From: Acidobacteriaceae bacterium
GTDB lineage: Bacteria; Acidobacteriota; Terriglobia; Terriglobales; Acidobacteriaceae
Reading direction: 5' to 3'
Assembly: GCA_003152695.1 (NCBI GenBank)
Contig: PMAT01000064.1
Span: forward strand, 1-34,062
Length of the DNA: 34,062 bases
The notes beneath the pieces were generated by a model. That model was not told the origin of the DNA. It ran no database searches and saw only the letters and a list, made by a program, of their open reading frames with translations. Of this stretch, positions 15,632 through 23,589 are shown piece by piece. Within the stretch, counting starts at the first letter, position 1. Every line of letters starts with the position of its first letter. The translations under genes were made by a program, and so were the position numbers.

Positions 15632-15678
15632 TGCACCATACTTCCTCTCCTAATATCTAAGAAATGCACTATAATGCA
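15632..15678 (+). promoter_or_regulatory. boxCB promoter/operator, TGCA-N6-TGCA over TATAAT
   Basis: TGCA (15665-15668) and TGCA (15675-15678) are separated by 6 bases, and TATAAT (15670-15675) lies between and overlaps the second. Another TGCA is at 15632-15635. No clear -35 is present. BzdR/BoxR repressors are known to recognise repeated TGCA sequences, so a bound repressor would cover the -10. The boxC start is 64 bases downstream with a GAGGAGA ribosome site (15724-15730). Confidence 0.65.
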
Positions 15679-15741
15679 TCTATTCGCGTGGGGATCTTGC
15701 AGGCGCCCGCCCGGCGCTGCCTTGAGGAGAGTACGACCTGT

Positions 15742-17415
15742 ATGCCAACCGTAAACCAGAAGGAACTGGTCACGTTCGACGTGGCTCCGGGAGAGCATCG
15801 CCATTGGCGGCTCACATTTGATGGCCAGGTGGCGACGCTGGCCATGGACGTCAACGAAGATTACGGCCTGAGGCCGGGCTACAAGCTCAAGCTCAACTCT
15901 TACGATCTCGGCGTTGACATTGAGTTGCACGACATCCTGCAGCGCATTCGCTTCGAGCATCCCGAAGTGGCCTGCGTCGTGCTCACCAGCGCGCGCGAGC
16001 GCATGTTCTGCGCCGGCGCCAACATCTACATGCTGGGCACCTCCTCGCATGCCTGGAAGGTGAACTTCTGCAAGTTCACCAACGAGACGCGCAACGGTAT
16101 GGAGGACTCCAGCCGTCATGACGACCTGAAGTTTCTGGCCGCGCTGAACGGCACCACCGCCGGCGGCGGCTACGAGCTGGCGTTGGCCTGCGACGAGATT
16201 CTGCTGGTCGATGATCGCTCCAGCGCCGTGAGCTTGCCCGAAGTTCCGCTGCTCGGCGTCCTGCCCGGCACGGGCGGTCTCACGCGCGTGGTGGACAAGC
16301 GCAAAGTGCGCCGCGACCGGGCTGACATGTTCTGCACCAATCCTGACGGCGTCAAGGGCGAGCGCGCCAAAGAGTGGGGCTTGGTGGATGACATCGCAGT
16401 CCCAGAGAAATTCCCGGAACTGGTCCGCACCCACGCGCAAGCGCTGGTAAACGACTCAACCCGTCCCGCTGCTGCGAAGGGCATTAAGCTGACTCCGCTG
16501 GATCGTAAGCTCGACGACGACACCTACCACTACAAGCACGTTAACGTCGCGTTCGATCGCGCTGCGCGAACCGCGACGCTGACGGTGCGCGCGCCCGAAG
16601 GAGTACAGCCTCAGGAGCCCGATGCGATTCACGCCGCAGGCGACCAGTGGTGGCCGCTGGCGATGGCGCGCGAGCTTGACGACGCCATCCTCATGCTTCG
16701 CGTCAACGAACCGGAACTCGGACTCTTGCTGCTGAAGACATCGGGCAGTGCTGAAGCGGTCCTTGCCAGCGATGCCGTCATGCTCGAACATCGCAACGAT
16801 TGGCTGGTGCGTGAAACCATCGGCATGTTGCGCCGCACCTTGGCGCGGCTGGATGTTTCTTCGCGCAGCATGTACGCCATCATCGAGCCGGGTTCGTGTT
16901 TCGCCGGCGTGCTTTTCGAACTGGCACTGGCCGCCGATCGCAGCTACATGCTGGCGCCTCCCGAAGAAGAAGGCGACGCGTCCATTCCGAAAATCGCCGT
17001 GGACGAAATGAATTTCGGTTTGCTGCCCGCGGTTAATGCTCGCGGCCGGCTCGAAACACGATTCAGTGGCAATGCGCGATGCATGGCTGGCGCAGTAGAA
17101 GCCAAGGGCAAAGTCCTTGGCCCCAAGGAAGCTCTTGAGCTCGGCCTTATTACCTTGGCGCCCGACGATCTCGACTGGGAAGACGAGGTCCGTATGGCCA
17201 TCGAAGAGCGTGCCGCGCTCTCGCCCGACGCGCTCACCGGCATGGAAGCCAGCCTGCGCTTCCCGGGAGCGGAAACCACGGAGACCAAGGTGTTTGGCCG
17301 CCTCTCCGCATGGCAGAACTGGGTATTTATCCGGCCGAACTCGACCGGCGAGCAGGGCGCGCTCAAGCTGTTCGGCACGGGATCGAAGGCGCGCTTCAAT
17401 TGGGAGAGAGTTTAA
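15742..17415 (+). CDS. boxC: BoxC, benzoyl-CoA-dihydrodiol lyase
   Basis: A 557-residue protein, the family's usual length. BoxC is a crotonase-superfamily enzyme that opens the 2,3-epoxide of benzoyl-CoA, releasing formate and giving 3,4-dehydroadipyl-CoA semialdehyde. Crotonase signatures are present: the oxyanion-hole segments MFCAGANIYMLG (88-99) and NGTTAGGGYELALACDEI (136-153), and VPLLGVLPGTGG (168-179). A second crotonase-like half follows from about residue 270, as in known BoxC. The start MPTVNQKEL has a good ribosome site; an upstream in-frame ATG at 15664 falls in the promoter motif and is rejected. The stop overlaps boxB by one base (TAATG). Confidence 0.95.
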   Translation: MPTVNQKELVTFDVAPGEHRHWRLTFDGQVATLAMDVNEDYGLRPGYKLKLNSYDLGVDIELHDILQRIRFEHPEVACVVLTSARERMFCAGANIYMLGTSSHAWKVNFCKFTNETRNGMEDSSRHDDLKFLAALNGTTAGGGYELALACDEILLVDDRSSAVSLPEVPLLGVLPGTGGLTRVVDKRKVRRDRADMFCTNPDGVKGERAKEWGLVDDIAVPEKFPELVRTHAQALVNDSTRPAAAKGIKLTPLDRKLDDDTYHYKHVNVAFDRAARTATLTVRAPEGVQPQEPDAIHAAGDQWWPLAMARELDDAILMLRVNEPELGLLLLKTSGSAEAVLASDAVMLEHRNDWLVRETIGMLRRTLARLDVSSRSMYAIIEPGSCFAGVLFELALAADRSYMLAPPEEEGDASIPKIAVDEMNFGLLPAVNARGRLETRFSGNARCMAGAVEAKGKVLGPKEALELGLITLAPDDLDWEDEVRMAIEERAALSPDALTGMEASLRFPGAETTETKVFGRLSAWQNWVFIRPNSTGEQGALKLFGTGSKARFNWERV

Positions 17416-18839
17416 TGGCAATCAACTATCGGGACCGAATACCGAACAACGTAGACCTGGGCTCCAACCGTACCTTGCAGCGCGCGCTGGAACATTGGCA
17501 GCCGGAATTTCTGAAGTGGTGGCAGGACCTCGGTCCGCGCGATTTTCAGGTGGCTGACGTTTATCTGCGCACCGCGACCTCGGTGGACGCGAAGGGTTGG
17601 GCGACCTATGGATTCGTCCATATGCCGGAGTACCGCTGGGGAATCTTTCTCGCCGACCGCGATCCCAATCGCAAGATTGGCTTTGGCGACAACTACGGGC
17701 AGGAAGTCTGGCAGCAGATTCCCGGTGAATTCCGCGCCATATTGCGTCGTCTCATTGTTACCCAGGGCGATACCGAGCCTGCGTCCGTCGAGCAACAGCG
17801 CATGCTCGGCCACACTGCTCCGTCACTTTATGACTTGCGCAATCTGTTCCAGGTAAATGTCGAGGAAGGCCGCCATCTGTGGGCGATGGTTTATCTGCTG
17901 CACGCCTACTTTGGGCGCGACGGCCGCGAAGAAGCCGAAGAGTTGCTGGAGCGCCACTCCGGAGATGCCAACAAGCCGCGCATCCTCGGCACCTTCAATG
18001 AACCCATCAACGACTGGCTGAGCTTCTTCATGTTCACTTATTTCACCGATCGCGATGGCAAGTTCCAGTTGAAGTCGCTGGCCGAGTCGAGCTTCGATCC
18101 GCTGGCCCGCACCTGCTCGTTCATGCTGACCGAAGAAGCGCACCACATGTTTGTCGGCGACACCGGCATCAACCGCGTGGTCAGGCGCACGCTGGAAGTG
18201 ATAAAAGAGTTAGGCACCGAAGATCCGCTGGCCGTCCGCAACGCCGGCGCCATCGATCTGCCCACGGTGCAGAAGTATCTGAACTTCTGGTTCAGTTCGT
18301 CGCTCGATTTGTTCGGCTCGGAGACTTCCTCGAATGCGGCTTCCTATTTCGCGAACGGATTGAAGGGCCGGCCGGATGAGGCGCAATACGAAGATCACCT
18401 CGCTGTCGAGCAGACCTTTTCGCTGGAGCTGCCGGACGGGAGCGGTAGCACGAAGACCGAGCAAATCCCCATGCGCAACGCGATGAACGAAGTCACGCGA
18501 GGCTCCTACGTCCGCGATTGCGAGCTGGGCGTCAAACGCTGGAACCGGCTGATCGAGAAGGCCGGCTATTCCTTCCGGTTGTCGCTGCCCAGCACGCGTT
18601 TCCGGCGCAATATCGGAGCGTGGGCTGCCGTTCCCACCGATCTGACCGGACGGCCGATCGGCCAGGAACAGTTCAACGCTCAGATTGGCGAATGGCTGCC
18701 CAGCGAGAGCGACCGGGCATACATACTCAGCCTCATGCACGGAGTACAGGAGCAGGGCAAGATGGCCGCATGGATTGCACCTCCCGATCGCGGCATCAAC
18801 AACAATCCCGTGGACTACGAGTACGTGAAGCTGCATTAA
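17415..18839 (+). CDS. boxB: BoxB, di-iron benzoyl-CoA 2,3-epoxidase
   Basis: A 474-residue BoxB, the oxygenase component that adds one O2-derived oxygen to benzoyl-CoA. The carboxylate-bridged di-iron ligands line up with those I recall from the BoxB structure, with a one-residue offset: Glu121, Glu151 and His154 (VEEGRHLW), Asp212 (FTDRD), Glu241 and His244 (TEEAHHMF). The reaction needs two electrons, normally from the BoxA reductase, which is not present. It starts at an ATG overlapping the boxC stop, with a GGGAGAGAG ribosome site, so the two genes are translated together. Cytoplasmic. Confidence 0.96.
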   Translation: MAINYRDRIPNNVDLGSNRTLQRALEHWQPEFLKWWQDLGPRDFQVADVYLRTATSVDAKGWATYGFVHMPEYRWGIFLADRDPNRKIGFGDNYGQEVWQQIPGEFRAILRRLIVTQGDTEPASVEQQRMLGHTAPSLYDLRNLFQVNVEEGRHLWAMVYLLHAYFGRDGREEAEELLERHSGDANKPRILGTFNEPINDWLSFFMFTYFTDRDGKFQLKSLAESSFDPLARTCSFMLTEEAHHMFVGDTGINRVVRRTLEVIKELGTEDPLAVRNAGAIDLPTVQKYLNFWFSSSLDLFGSETSSNAASYFANGLKGRPDEAQYEDHLAVEQTFSLELPDGSGSTKTEQIPMRNAMNEVTRGSYVRDCELGVKRWNRLIEKAGYSFRLSLPSTRFRRNIGAWAAVPTDLTGRPIGQEQFNAQIGEWLPSESDRAYILSLMHGVQEQGKMAAWIAPPDRGINNNPVDYEYVKLH

Positions 18840-18848
18840 GGCAGGGGT

Positions 18849-18955
18849 TAGTGGCTAGTGGCTAGTGGCTAGCGAGGAACGAGAAGATAAGAGCCGAAAG
18901 CTGACCGCTGAGAGCTGAGGGCTAAAGGCAAAAGGCTAGAAGCTAAGAGCTAACA
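18849..18955. repeat. 7-bp tandem repeat arrays after boxB
   Basis: 18849-18869 holds three exact TAGTGGC units. 18893-18955 can be read as nine consecutive 7-base units, most of them GCTRANN (e.g. GCTGACC, GCTGAGA, GCTGAGG, GCTAAAG, GCTAGAA, GCTAAGA, GCTAACA). The array fills nearly the whole spacer between boxB and the reductase gene. Confidence 0.85.
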
Positions 18956-18970
18956 GCCCCAGCGGAGTTC

Positions 18971-20233
18971 ATGAAACACATCGCCATCATCGGTAGCGGT
19001 CCGGCGGGTTGTTGCCTGGCGGACAGCCTGCTTCGCTTGATCCCCGATGCTTCCATCGACATCTTCGAACGGCTGCCCGCGCCATTCGGACTTGTCCGCT
19101 ATGGGGTTGCTCCGGACCATCAGGGCACGAAGGCGGTTGCGCGAGTGCTGGACCGCGTGCTTTCCCGCGACCGCGTCAGCTTTTTCGGCAATGTCGAAGT
19201 TGGCCGTGACGTTAGTCTTGAGGAGCTGATGTCGCTCTACGATGCCGTCGCGCTGGCAACCGGGGCCTCGCGCGATCGACGTCTCAACATTCCAGACGAG
19301 GAACTTCCGGGCGTCCTCGGGTCGGGCGCATTTACCGGCTGGTACAACGGCCATCCGGACAGCCAACCGCCCACAATCGACGGTGTGCGATCGGCAGTCG
19401 TCATCGGCAACGGCAATGTAGCGATTGATGTGGCCCGCGTCCTAGCCAAGAGTGCCCCCGAGTTGGCTGGTTCCGATCTTTCACCCGAAGTGACGTCGTG
19501 GCTGGAAACCCAGCCTATCGAGACCATCCACGTCGTCGGCCGGCGCAGTGCTGCGGATGCGAAGTTCACCCAGCACGAACTCGCCGAGCTGGGCACTTTG
19601 CAGCGCGCGTGTCGCATGGTGCAGGATCCGACCGCCCTCGCTGGAGATGGCGCAATCGTTGAAACCTTACGTAGTTTCGCCGCGGACCAATCGCGCACGG
19701 CTCCGGTCAGAATTCACTTTCATTTCAACTTGACGCCCATCGCCTTCCTCGGTAAGGGCCGACTCAGCGCCGTGCAGTTTCGTTCTGCCGACGGAGCGCT
19801 CCACGAAATTCCCGCGCAACTGGCCATCACCTGCATCGGATATGAAACGCGTCCGTGCTGCACTGCCACTCCTGCCAACGGTGTATTCGCCAACATAGAA
19901 GGAAAAGTCAAAGACAGGCTGTACGTGGTCGGATGGGCAAAGCGAGGCCCTTCGGGAACAATTCCGACCAATCGCACTGAGGCTCAGCAGGTAGCCCAGA
20001 AGATTGCGCAAGAAGTGCCGGACAGGCCACGACGGGGGAGAGCGGGGGTCCTCCAACTGCTGGCGCAAAGGCATGTCTGCTGGGTGGACTATTCTGCATG
20101 GCGGCGAATCGATGCCGCCGAACTCGCCCGCGCCGGTGACGGACGTTGCCGGGAAAAATTCACCACCGTGACCAAGATGCTCGAAGCCGCACAGGTTGGC
20201 CAGGGCCTTGGTTGCCCGAGCGCAACCACCTGA
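18971..20233 (+). CDS. FAD-dependent NADPH-ferredoxin/adrenodoxin-reductase-like enzyme (FprA type)
   Basis: A 420-residue flavoprotein. The FAD-binding GSGPAG (8-13) is at the N-terminus, followed by FGLVRYGVAPDH (39-50), which is characteristic of the adrenodoxin reductase/FprA family. The NADPH site GNGNVAIDVAR (146-156) and VVGRRSAADAKFT follow, and the C-terminal FAD loop is GWAKRGPSGTIPTN. Such enzymes move electrons from NADPH to a ferredoxin or flavodoxin. It has no iron-sulphur domain, unlike BoxA. It follows boxB on the same strand after 131 bases of tandem repeats and precedes a small membrane protein. A role as BoxB electron supplier is inference from position and partner (flavodoxin at 13.4 kb). 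Confidence 0.92.
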   Translation: MKHIAIIGSGPAGCCLADSLLRLIPDASIDIFERLPAPFGLVRYGVAPDHQGTKAVARVLDRVLSRDRVSFFGNVEVGRDVSLEELMSLYDAVALATGASRDRRLNIPDEELPGVLGSGAFTGWYNGHPDSQPPTIDGVRSAVVIGNGNVAIDVARVLAKSAPELAGSDLSPEVTSWLETQPIETIHVVGRRSAADAKFTQHELAELGTLQRACRMVQDPTALAGDGAIVETLRSFAADQSRTAPVRIHFHFNLTPIAFLGKGRLSAVQFRSADGALHEIPAQLAITCIGYETRPCCTATPANGVFANIEGKVKDRLYVVGWAKRGPSGTIPTNRTEAQQVAQKIAQEVPDRPRRGRAGVLQLLAQRHVCWVDYSAWRRIDAAELARAGDGRCREKFTTVTKMLEAAQVGQGLGCPSATT

Positions 20234-20268
20234 CCCAACACCGCAGAATCTAGAATCGGCTGCAAACC

Positions 20269-20290
20269 AGCCCAACGCGCTGGGCTTATA
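20269..20290 (+). terminator. possible weak terminator after the reductase gene
   Basis: A 6-bp stem (AGCCCA/TGGGCT, 20269-20274 and 20281-20286) with a 6-base loop is followed by TTATAT. The stem is short and the T-run poor, so this is a weak candidate for the end of the boxCB-reductase transcript. Confidence 0.3.
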
Positions 20291-20372
20291 TCTCAAAATG
20301 AGGCAGAATTCTGGAGCGCGCAAGGTCTGGTAAGCTACGCTGAGTACTACCGTCAGCGAAGCCCGTCAGGGT

Positions 20373-20918
20373 ATGAACAGCATCGCCAGTCGAACCCACA
20401 TCCGGCGTACCAAGTGTGAGCACACCCACCAGGGCGGGCTGCGCATGGTCGCGGTGTTCGAGGCGCTGAAAGGAGCTTTGGCCCTGGCTAGCGCTTACTT
20501 CTTGATCGTCATGATTCGGCGTGATGTGGATTTCGAGGAGGCGGCAGAGCATATTCTTTTCTCGCTGCATATCAATCCCAGTCGCCATTGGTCCCAGGAA
20601 TTTCTGCACGCGGCCGACAAAATCTCCAGCACTAGTATTGTAATGATCGGTGCGATCGCGATTACTTACGCCATTCTGCGCTTCGCAGAAGGCTACGGCT
20701 TGTGGAGGCAACGCGCGTGGGCGGAATGGCTGGCAATCATCTCAGGATGCGTGTACCTCCCGTTCGAAATCTACAAAGTAATTCGCCGCTCCAACCAACT
20801 CCACTGGGCGGTCCTCGGGATCAACATCCTGGTCGTTCTTTACATCGCCTGGGTGCGCTGGGACGAAATCAAAGCCGCCCGCCTCCGCGCATCGGAAATT
20901 TCCAGCGAAGGCGTCTAG
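20373..20918 (+). CDS. DUF2127-like membrane protein
   Basis: A 181-residue protein. After a basic N-terminus comes GLRMVAVFEALKGALALASAYFL, the opening typical of DUF2127. Further hydrophobic segments are at about 87-106, 116-137 and 144-160, giving about four membrane helices. It ends in an amphipathic helix (IKAARLRASEISSEG). The family has no known reaction. The gene ends 4 bases inside the convergent AidB-like gene (20915-20918). Part of the box transcript or a separate small gene; the 139-base gap favours the latter. Confidence 0.8.
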   Translation: MNSIASRTHIRRTKCEHTHQGGLRMVAVFEALKGALALASAYFLIVMIRRDVDFEEAAEHILFSLHINPSRHWSQEFLHAADKISSTSIVMIGAIAITYAILRFAEGYGLWRQRAWAEWLAIISGCVYLPFEIYKVIRRSNQLHWAVLGINILVVLYIAWVRWDEIKAARLRASEISSEGV

Positions 20919-22564
20919 ATCACATGGGCGGAGCGCACGGCCTCGTCGCTCAATAGTTCCAGAACACCCCGGCGCGCGTTGTCGTCTTCCATTCCGAAGG
21001 CCGGCGGCTCAATCTCCTCAAAGTATCGCCAGGCGCTATGCCCCGGCAACGGGTTGCCGGTCGTCTGGGCGTCGCTGGCCGCTTCGCACAACAGGGCAAA
21101 CGCCAGGCTCTGGCTCAAGCGATGCAACAGCTTCCTCGCATAGCGTTGTGCGCTCTGCTCATCGCGCATGGCGATCGCCACGGCCTCGCGGTCGCCCTCG
21201 AGCCTGGATTGCATGGCCTTGCGCAGTTTGTCGTGCACCACTGGGAGCTTCTCTTGGATCGCTTGCATTCGCGACTGGTATTGCTCCCAGCCGCGATAAC
21301 GAGGGGCGAGCAAACGCAGCAACTCCAGCGCCTGAATATTGGCCGGACCCTCCCACACGGTCAGCACTTGCGCATCCCGCAACAGGCGGGCCGCGGGATA
21401 GTCGCTGGTATAGCCGTTGCCCCCGATCAACTCCAGCGCAGCCCGCGCCGCTGTAATGGCATACTCCGCGGTCAAGTATTTCGCCAGCGCGGTAACCAAT
21501 CGCAACCAGGTGCGGCGCTCCGGGTCGTGCTGCGCCTCGTCGAAAGTAATGGCAGCCTCGAAGGCGAGCAACGCGCCTGCCTCGAACTGCACGCGCATCC
21601 GCAACAGGTCATCCTGCACCATGGGGTAATCCACCAGCACGTGGCCGAAGACATGGCGCGATTTCGCCCAAGCAAGGGCCTCGCGCAGTGCCCTGCGCTG
21701 TACGCCCGCCGACCCAACGGCGTTGTGAACGCGGCTGTACTCCAGCGCATCCATCATCAACCGGAAGCCATCAGGAGGCGCAGCCACTTCGACAGCTTCC
21801 GCGCCGAGTAATTCGATCTCTCCGGTCGGAAGCCCTTTGGTACCGAGCTTGTCTTTCAAGCGACGGATGCGATAGTGATTGGGCCGCCCATCTTCCAGAT
21901 GACTGGGCACGAGGTAGAGACCAAGTCCAGCCGTCCCGCTTGCGGCGCCCTCGGGCCGCGCCGTGGCCAACGCCAGACCGCTGTTGGCGTTGCTGGTAAA
22001 CCACTTCAATCCATGCAGCGCAAAGCGGTCGCCGTGCTGAACAGCCGTGGTGGTGGTCGCTCCCACGTCGCTGCCGCCATGTTGCTCGGTCGCCCATGTG
22101 CCGCCGGTCTTCGCGAGACCGTCCATGCGTGCAACGTCGTAAAGAAATTGCTGCCGCACCGCGTCCGGCGCATGCGCGCTGAGTACGTACGCCACTGCTC
22201 CGGTGAGAGTAACCGGACAATGCAAGCTGATGTCGGCTTGCGATAACACATAGCCCATGGCGAAGGTCAGCAGGTGAGGCGCCTGCTCCGCGTAGGGCAA
22301 TCCGATGATGCCGCGACGATACAGTTCCTGATGTTGCTGGTCGTACCACCGGTTCGCGACAACCCGGTTCACCACTTCGCCATTGCGGTCGTAGGTCTCC
22401 AACGCCGGAGGCGCGTAGCGATCGGTATAGTTCGCCTGCGCGTCCACGTCGGTGCACACCCAGTCGTAGAAGTCGGCGAGTTGCCGACTGTACTCGGCCA
22501 TGCGCGGCACGCGCGCCGTAAGCCAGGGTTCGAGATAGAGGTCAAAGCTGGTGGAATCGTTCAT
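20915..22564 (-). CDS. AidB-like acyl-CoA dehydrogenase
   Basis: A 549-residue flavoprotein of the AidB branch of the acyl-CoA dehydrogenases. The N-terminal part aligns in style with AidB (YDRNGEVVNRV, CPVTLTGAV). The FAD motifs WATEQHGGSDV and LKWFTSNANSGLALATA are present, as are RRLKDKLGTKGLPTGEI and the ELIGGNGYTSDYPAARLLRDAQVLTVWEG region with the base Glu. The start is MNDSTSF at 22564 with a GGAGG ribosome site; a TTG 12 codons upstream is rejected. AidB-type enzymes are poorly understood and bind DNA in E. coli, where they have weak isovaleryl-CoA dehydrogenase activity. A role in degrading the box product is possible but not shown. Tail-to-tail overlap of 4 bases with the DUF2127 gene. 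Confidence 0.9.
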   Translation of the reverse strand: MNDSTSFDLYLEPWLTARVPRMAEYSRQLADFYDWVCTDVDAQANYTDRYAPPALETYDRNGEVVNRVVANRWYDQQHQELYRRGIIGLPYAEQAPHLLTFAMGYVLSQADISLHCPVTLTGAVAYVLSAHAPDAVRQQFLYDVARMDGLAKTGGTWATEQHGGSDVGATTTTAVQHGDRFALHGLKWFTSNANSGLALATARPEGAASGTAGLGLYLVPSHLEDGRPNHYRIRRLKDKLGTKGLPTGEIELLGAEAVEVAAPPDGFRLMMDALEYSRVHNAVGSAGVQRRALREALAWAKSRHVFGHVLVDYPMVQDDLLRMRVQFEAGALLAFEAAITFDEAQHDPERRTWLRLVTALAKYLTAEYAITAARAALELIGGNGYTSDYPAARLLRDAQVLTVWEGPANIQALELLRLLAPRYRGWEQYQSRMQAIQEKLPVVHDKLRKAMQSRLEGDREAVAIAMRDEQSAQRYARKLLHRLSQSLAFALLCEAASDAQTTGNPLPGHSAWRYFEEIEPPAFGMEDDNARRGVLELLSDEAVRSAHVI

Positions 22565-22675
22565 GGTCGCCTCCGCAATGTCAATGTCGCGAGGAGCCAA
22601 CTAGGGTGAGCTTAAACCTTTTGCAGTATTTTGTGACAACAGGTTTATATTTGCTGCCAGCGCGTGATGCGAGAG

Positions 22676-23242
22676 TCACGTCACAAGATAATGGTTCTGT
22701 TCTTCATCCGGCGCGGTAATGCCCTCGGGCAGGCGCCCGCCGTTGTATTCGGCCAGGCGGTTCTTCCACTTGAGGAACTCGGTAATGGTCTGCGGCTCGA
22801 TGCGCACTTCCACCCGCCGCAGACTCGCCAATAGCAGATTCATCTCTTTCATCAGACCTACGGCGCTTCTCAGGTCCTGCTTCCCCGGCTTCACCGACAT
22901 TTGCACCTGCCGGCCTTTGCACTCCAGCAAACCCCAATACCTGGGCACTTCTTCCCGCGCAATCAAGCCCGCCGGTGCCATATAGAATCGCCGGCTTCCC
23001 AGACCCTCTTCCGGCTTTAGGCGAAACGGCTTGTTGGCGTCAGCGAGAAAATCGCTGCGCGAGACCTTGCATTCCACAACCACCGACTGGCAGGAGCCTT
23101 TCCAGCCGATCACGTCAGGGACTTCGCCGCTGGCGCAATACTGCTCCGAGAGGATGATGCCGCATCGGTAGGTGTAGCGCAGCCACTCCACCGCTCGCTC
23201 CACCAACTGCGCATGTTTGGCTTCGGACGATGCTCTCCTCAT
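22676..23242 (-). CDS. PD-(D/E)XK nuclease-like protein (MmcB-like)
   Basis: A 188-residue protein with a nuclease-fold signature: Asp43 in EVPDVIGW and Glu57-x-Lys59 in VVVECKVSRSDF, plus Glu15 in the first helix. The following RFYMAPAGLIAREEVPRYWGLLEC strongly resembles MmcB-type DNA-repair nuclease domains. The C-terminal half is helical. The start is set at MRRASSEAK; an upstream open reading extends 67 codons, but it runs through the palindromic repeat and includes the repeat-encoded phrase GTAEAVPLQ, so it is unlikely to be translated. DNA-repair nuclease likely; substrate unknown. Start lacks a clear ribosome site. Confidence 0.7.
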   Translation of the reverse strand: MRRASSEAKHAQLVERAVEWLRYTYRCGIILSEQYCASGEVPDVIGWKGSCQSVVVECKVSRSDFLADANKPFRLKPEEGLGSRRFYMAPAGLIAREEVPRYWGLLECKGRQVQMSVKPGKQDLRSAVGLMKEMNLLLASLRRVEVRIEPQTITEFLKWKNRLAEYNGGRLPEGITAPDEEQNHYLVT

Positions 23243-23300
23243 GCTGCTGTTGTAACTCGAATTCGGCGGCTTGGGGAGTATCGGAAGAGTGGCGGGGAGT

Positions 23301-23466
23301 GCGCTTTGAAGGGGCACGGCTTCAGCCGTGCCGTAGACCGCTGTGATCACGTTGGCTTTAGCCACTGAGGGACTTCGCTGTTGATATAAACCGCGAGTTC
23401 CCTCAGCGGCTGAAGCCCAACTTTTCATGCCACGAAGCGGCACGGCTGAAGCCGTGCCCTTTCAAA
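23301..23466. repeat. composite palindromic repeat (two inverted GGCACGGC hairpins)
   Basis: The 347-base spacer 23243-23589 has no gene. It holds GGCACGGC-TTCA-GCCGTGCC (23313-23332) and GGCACGGC-TGAA-GCCGTGCC (23439-23458), each a perfect 8-bp hairpin. Between them, related phrases around GTTGGCTTTAGCC and the complement of GTTGGGCTTCAGCC face each other, so the whole block is one large inverted repeat. A third copy of the first hairpin with identical flanks sits at 33367-33386 inside a gene. Confidence 0.85.
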
Positions 23467-23589
23467 ACGTGTTGGCTTCTGCTATTGAAACCGATGAATA
23501 ATTCAGATGAAGGCCCGCACTACCCGAGCACAGCTACCCCGCGCTAGCCCTCGGCCGCGCAATCGTTTCGTGTAAGATCAAGGATTCGC

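Noticed and set aside
15664-15741. Upstream start for boxC at 15664
   Set aside because: That ATG lies in the TGCA/TATAAT motif; the ATG at 15742 has a proper ribosome site and the usual BoxC length.
18849-18955. CRISPR array
   Set aside because: Units are 7 bases with no spacers between them; no array of longer repeats with unique spacers occurs in the window and no cas gene is present.
23243-23443. N-terminal extension of the MmcB-like protein
   Set aside because: These 67 codons are encoded by the palindromic repeat, as shown by the phrase GTAEAVPLQ also read inside the ABC ATPase insert.
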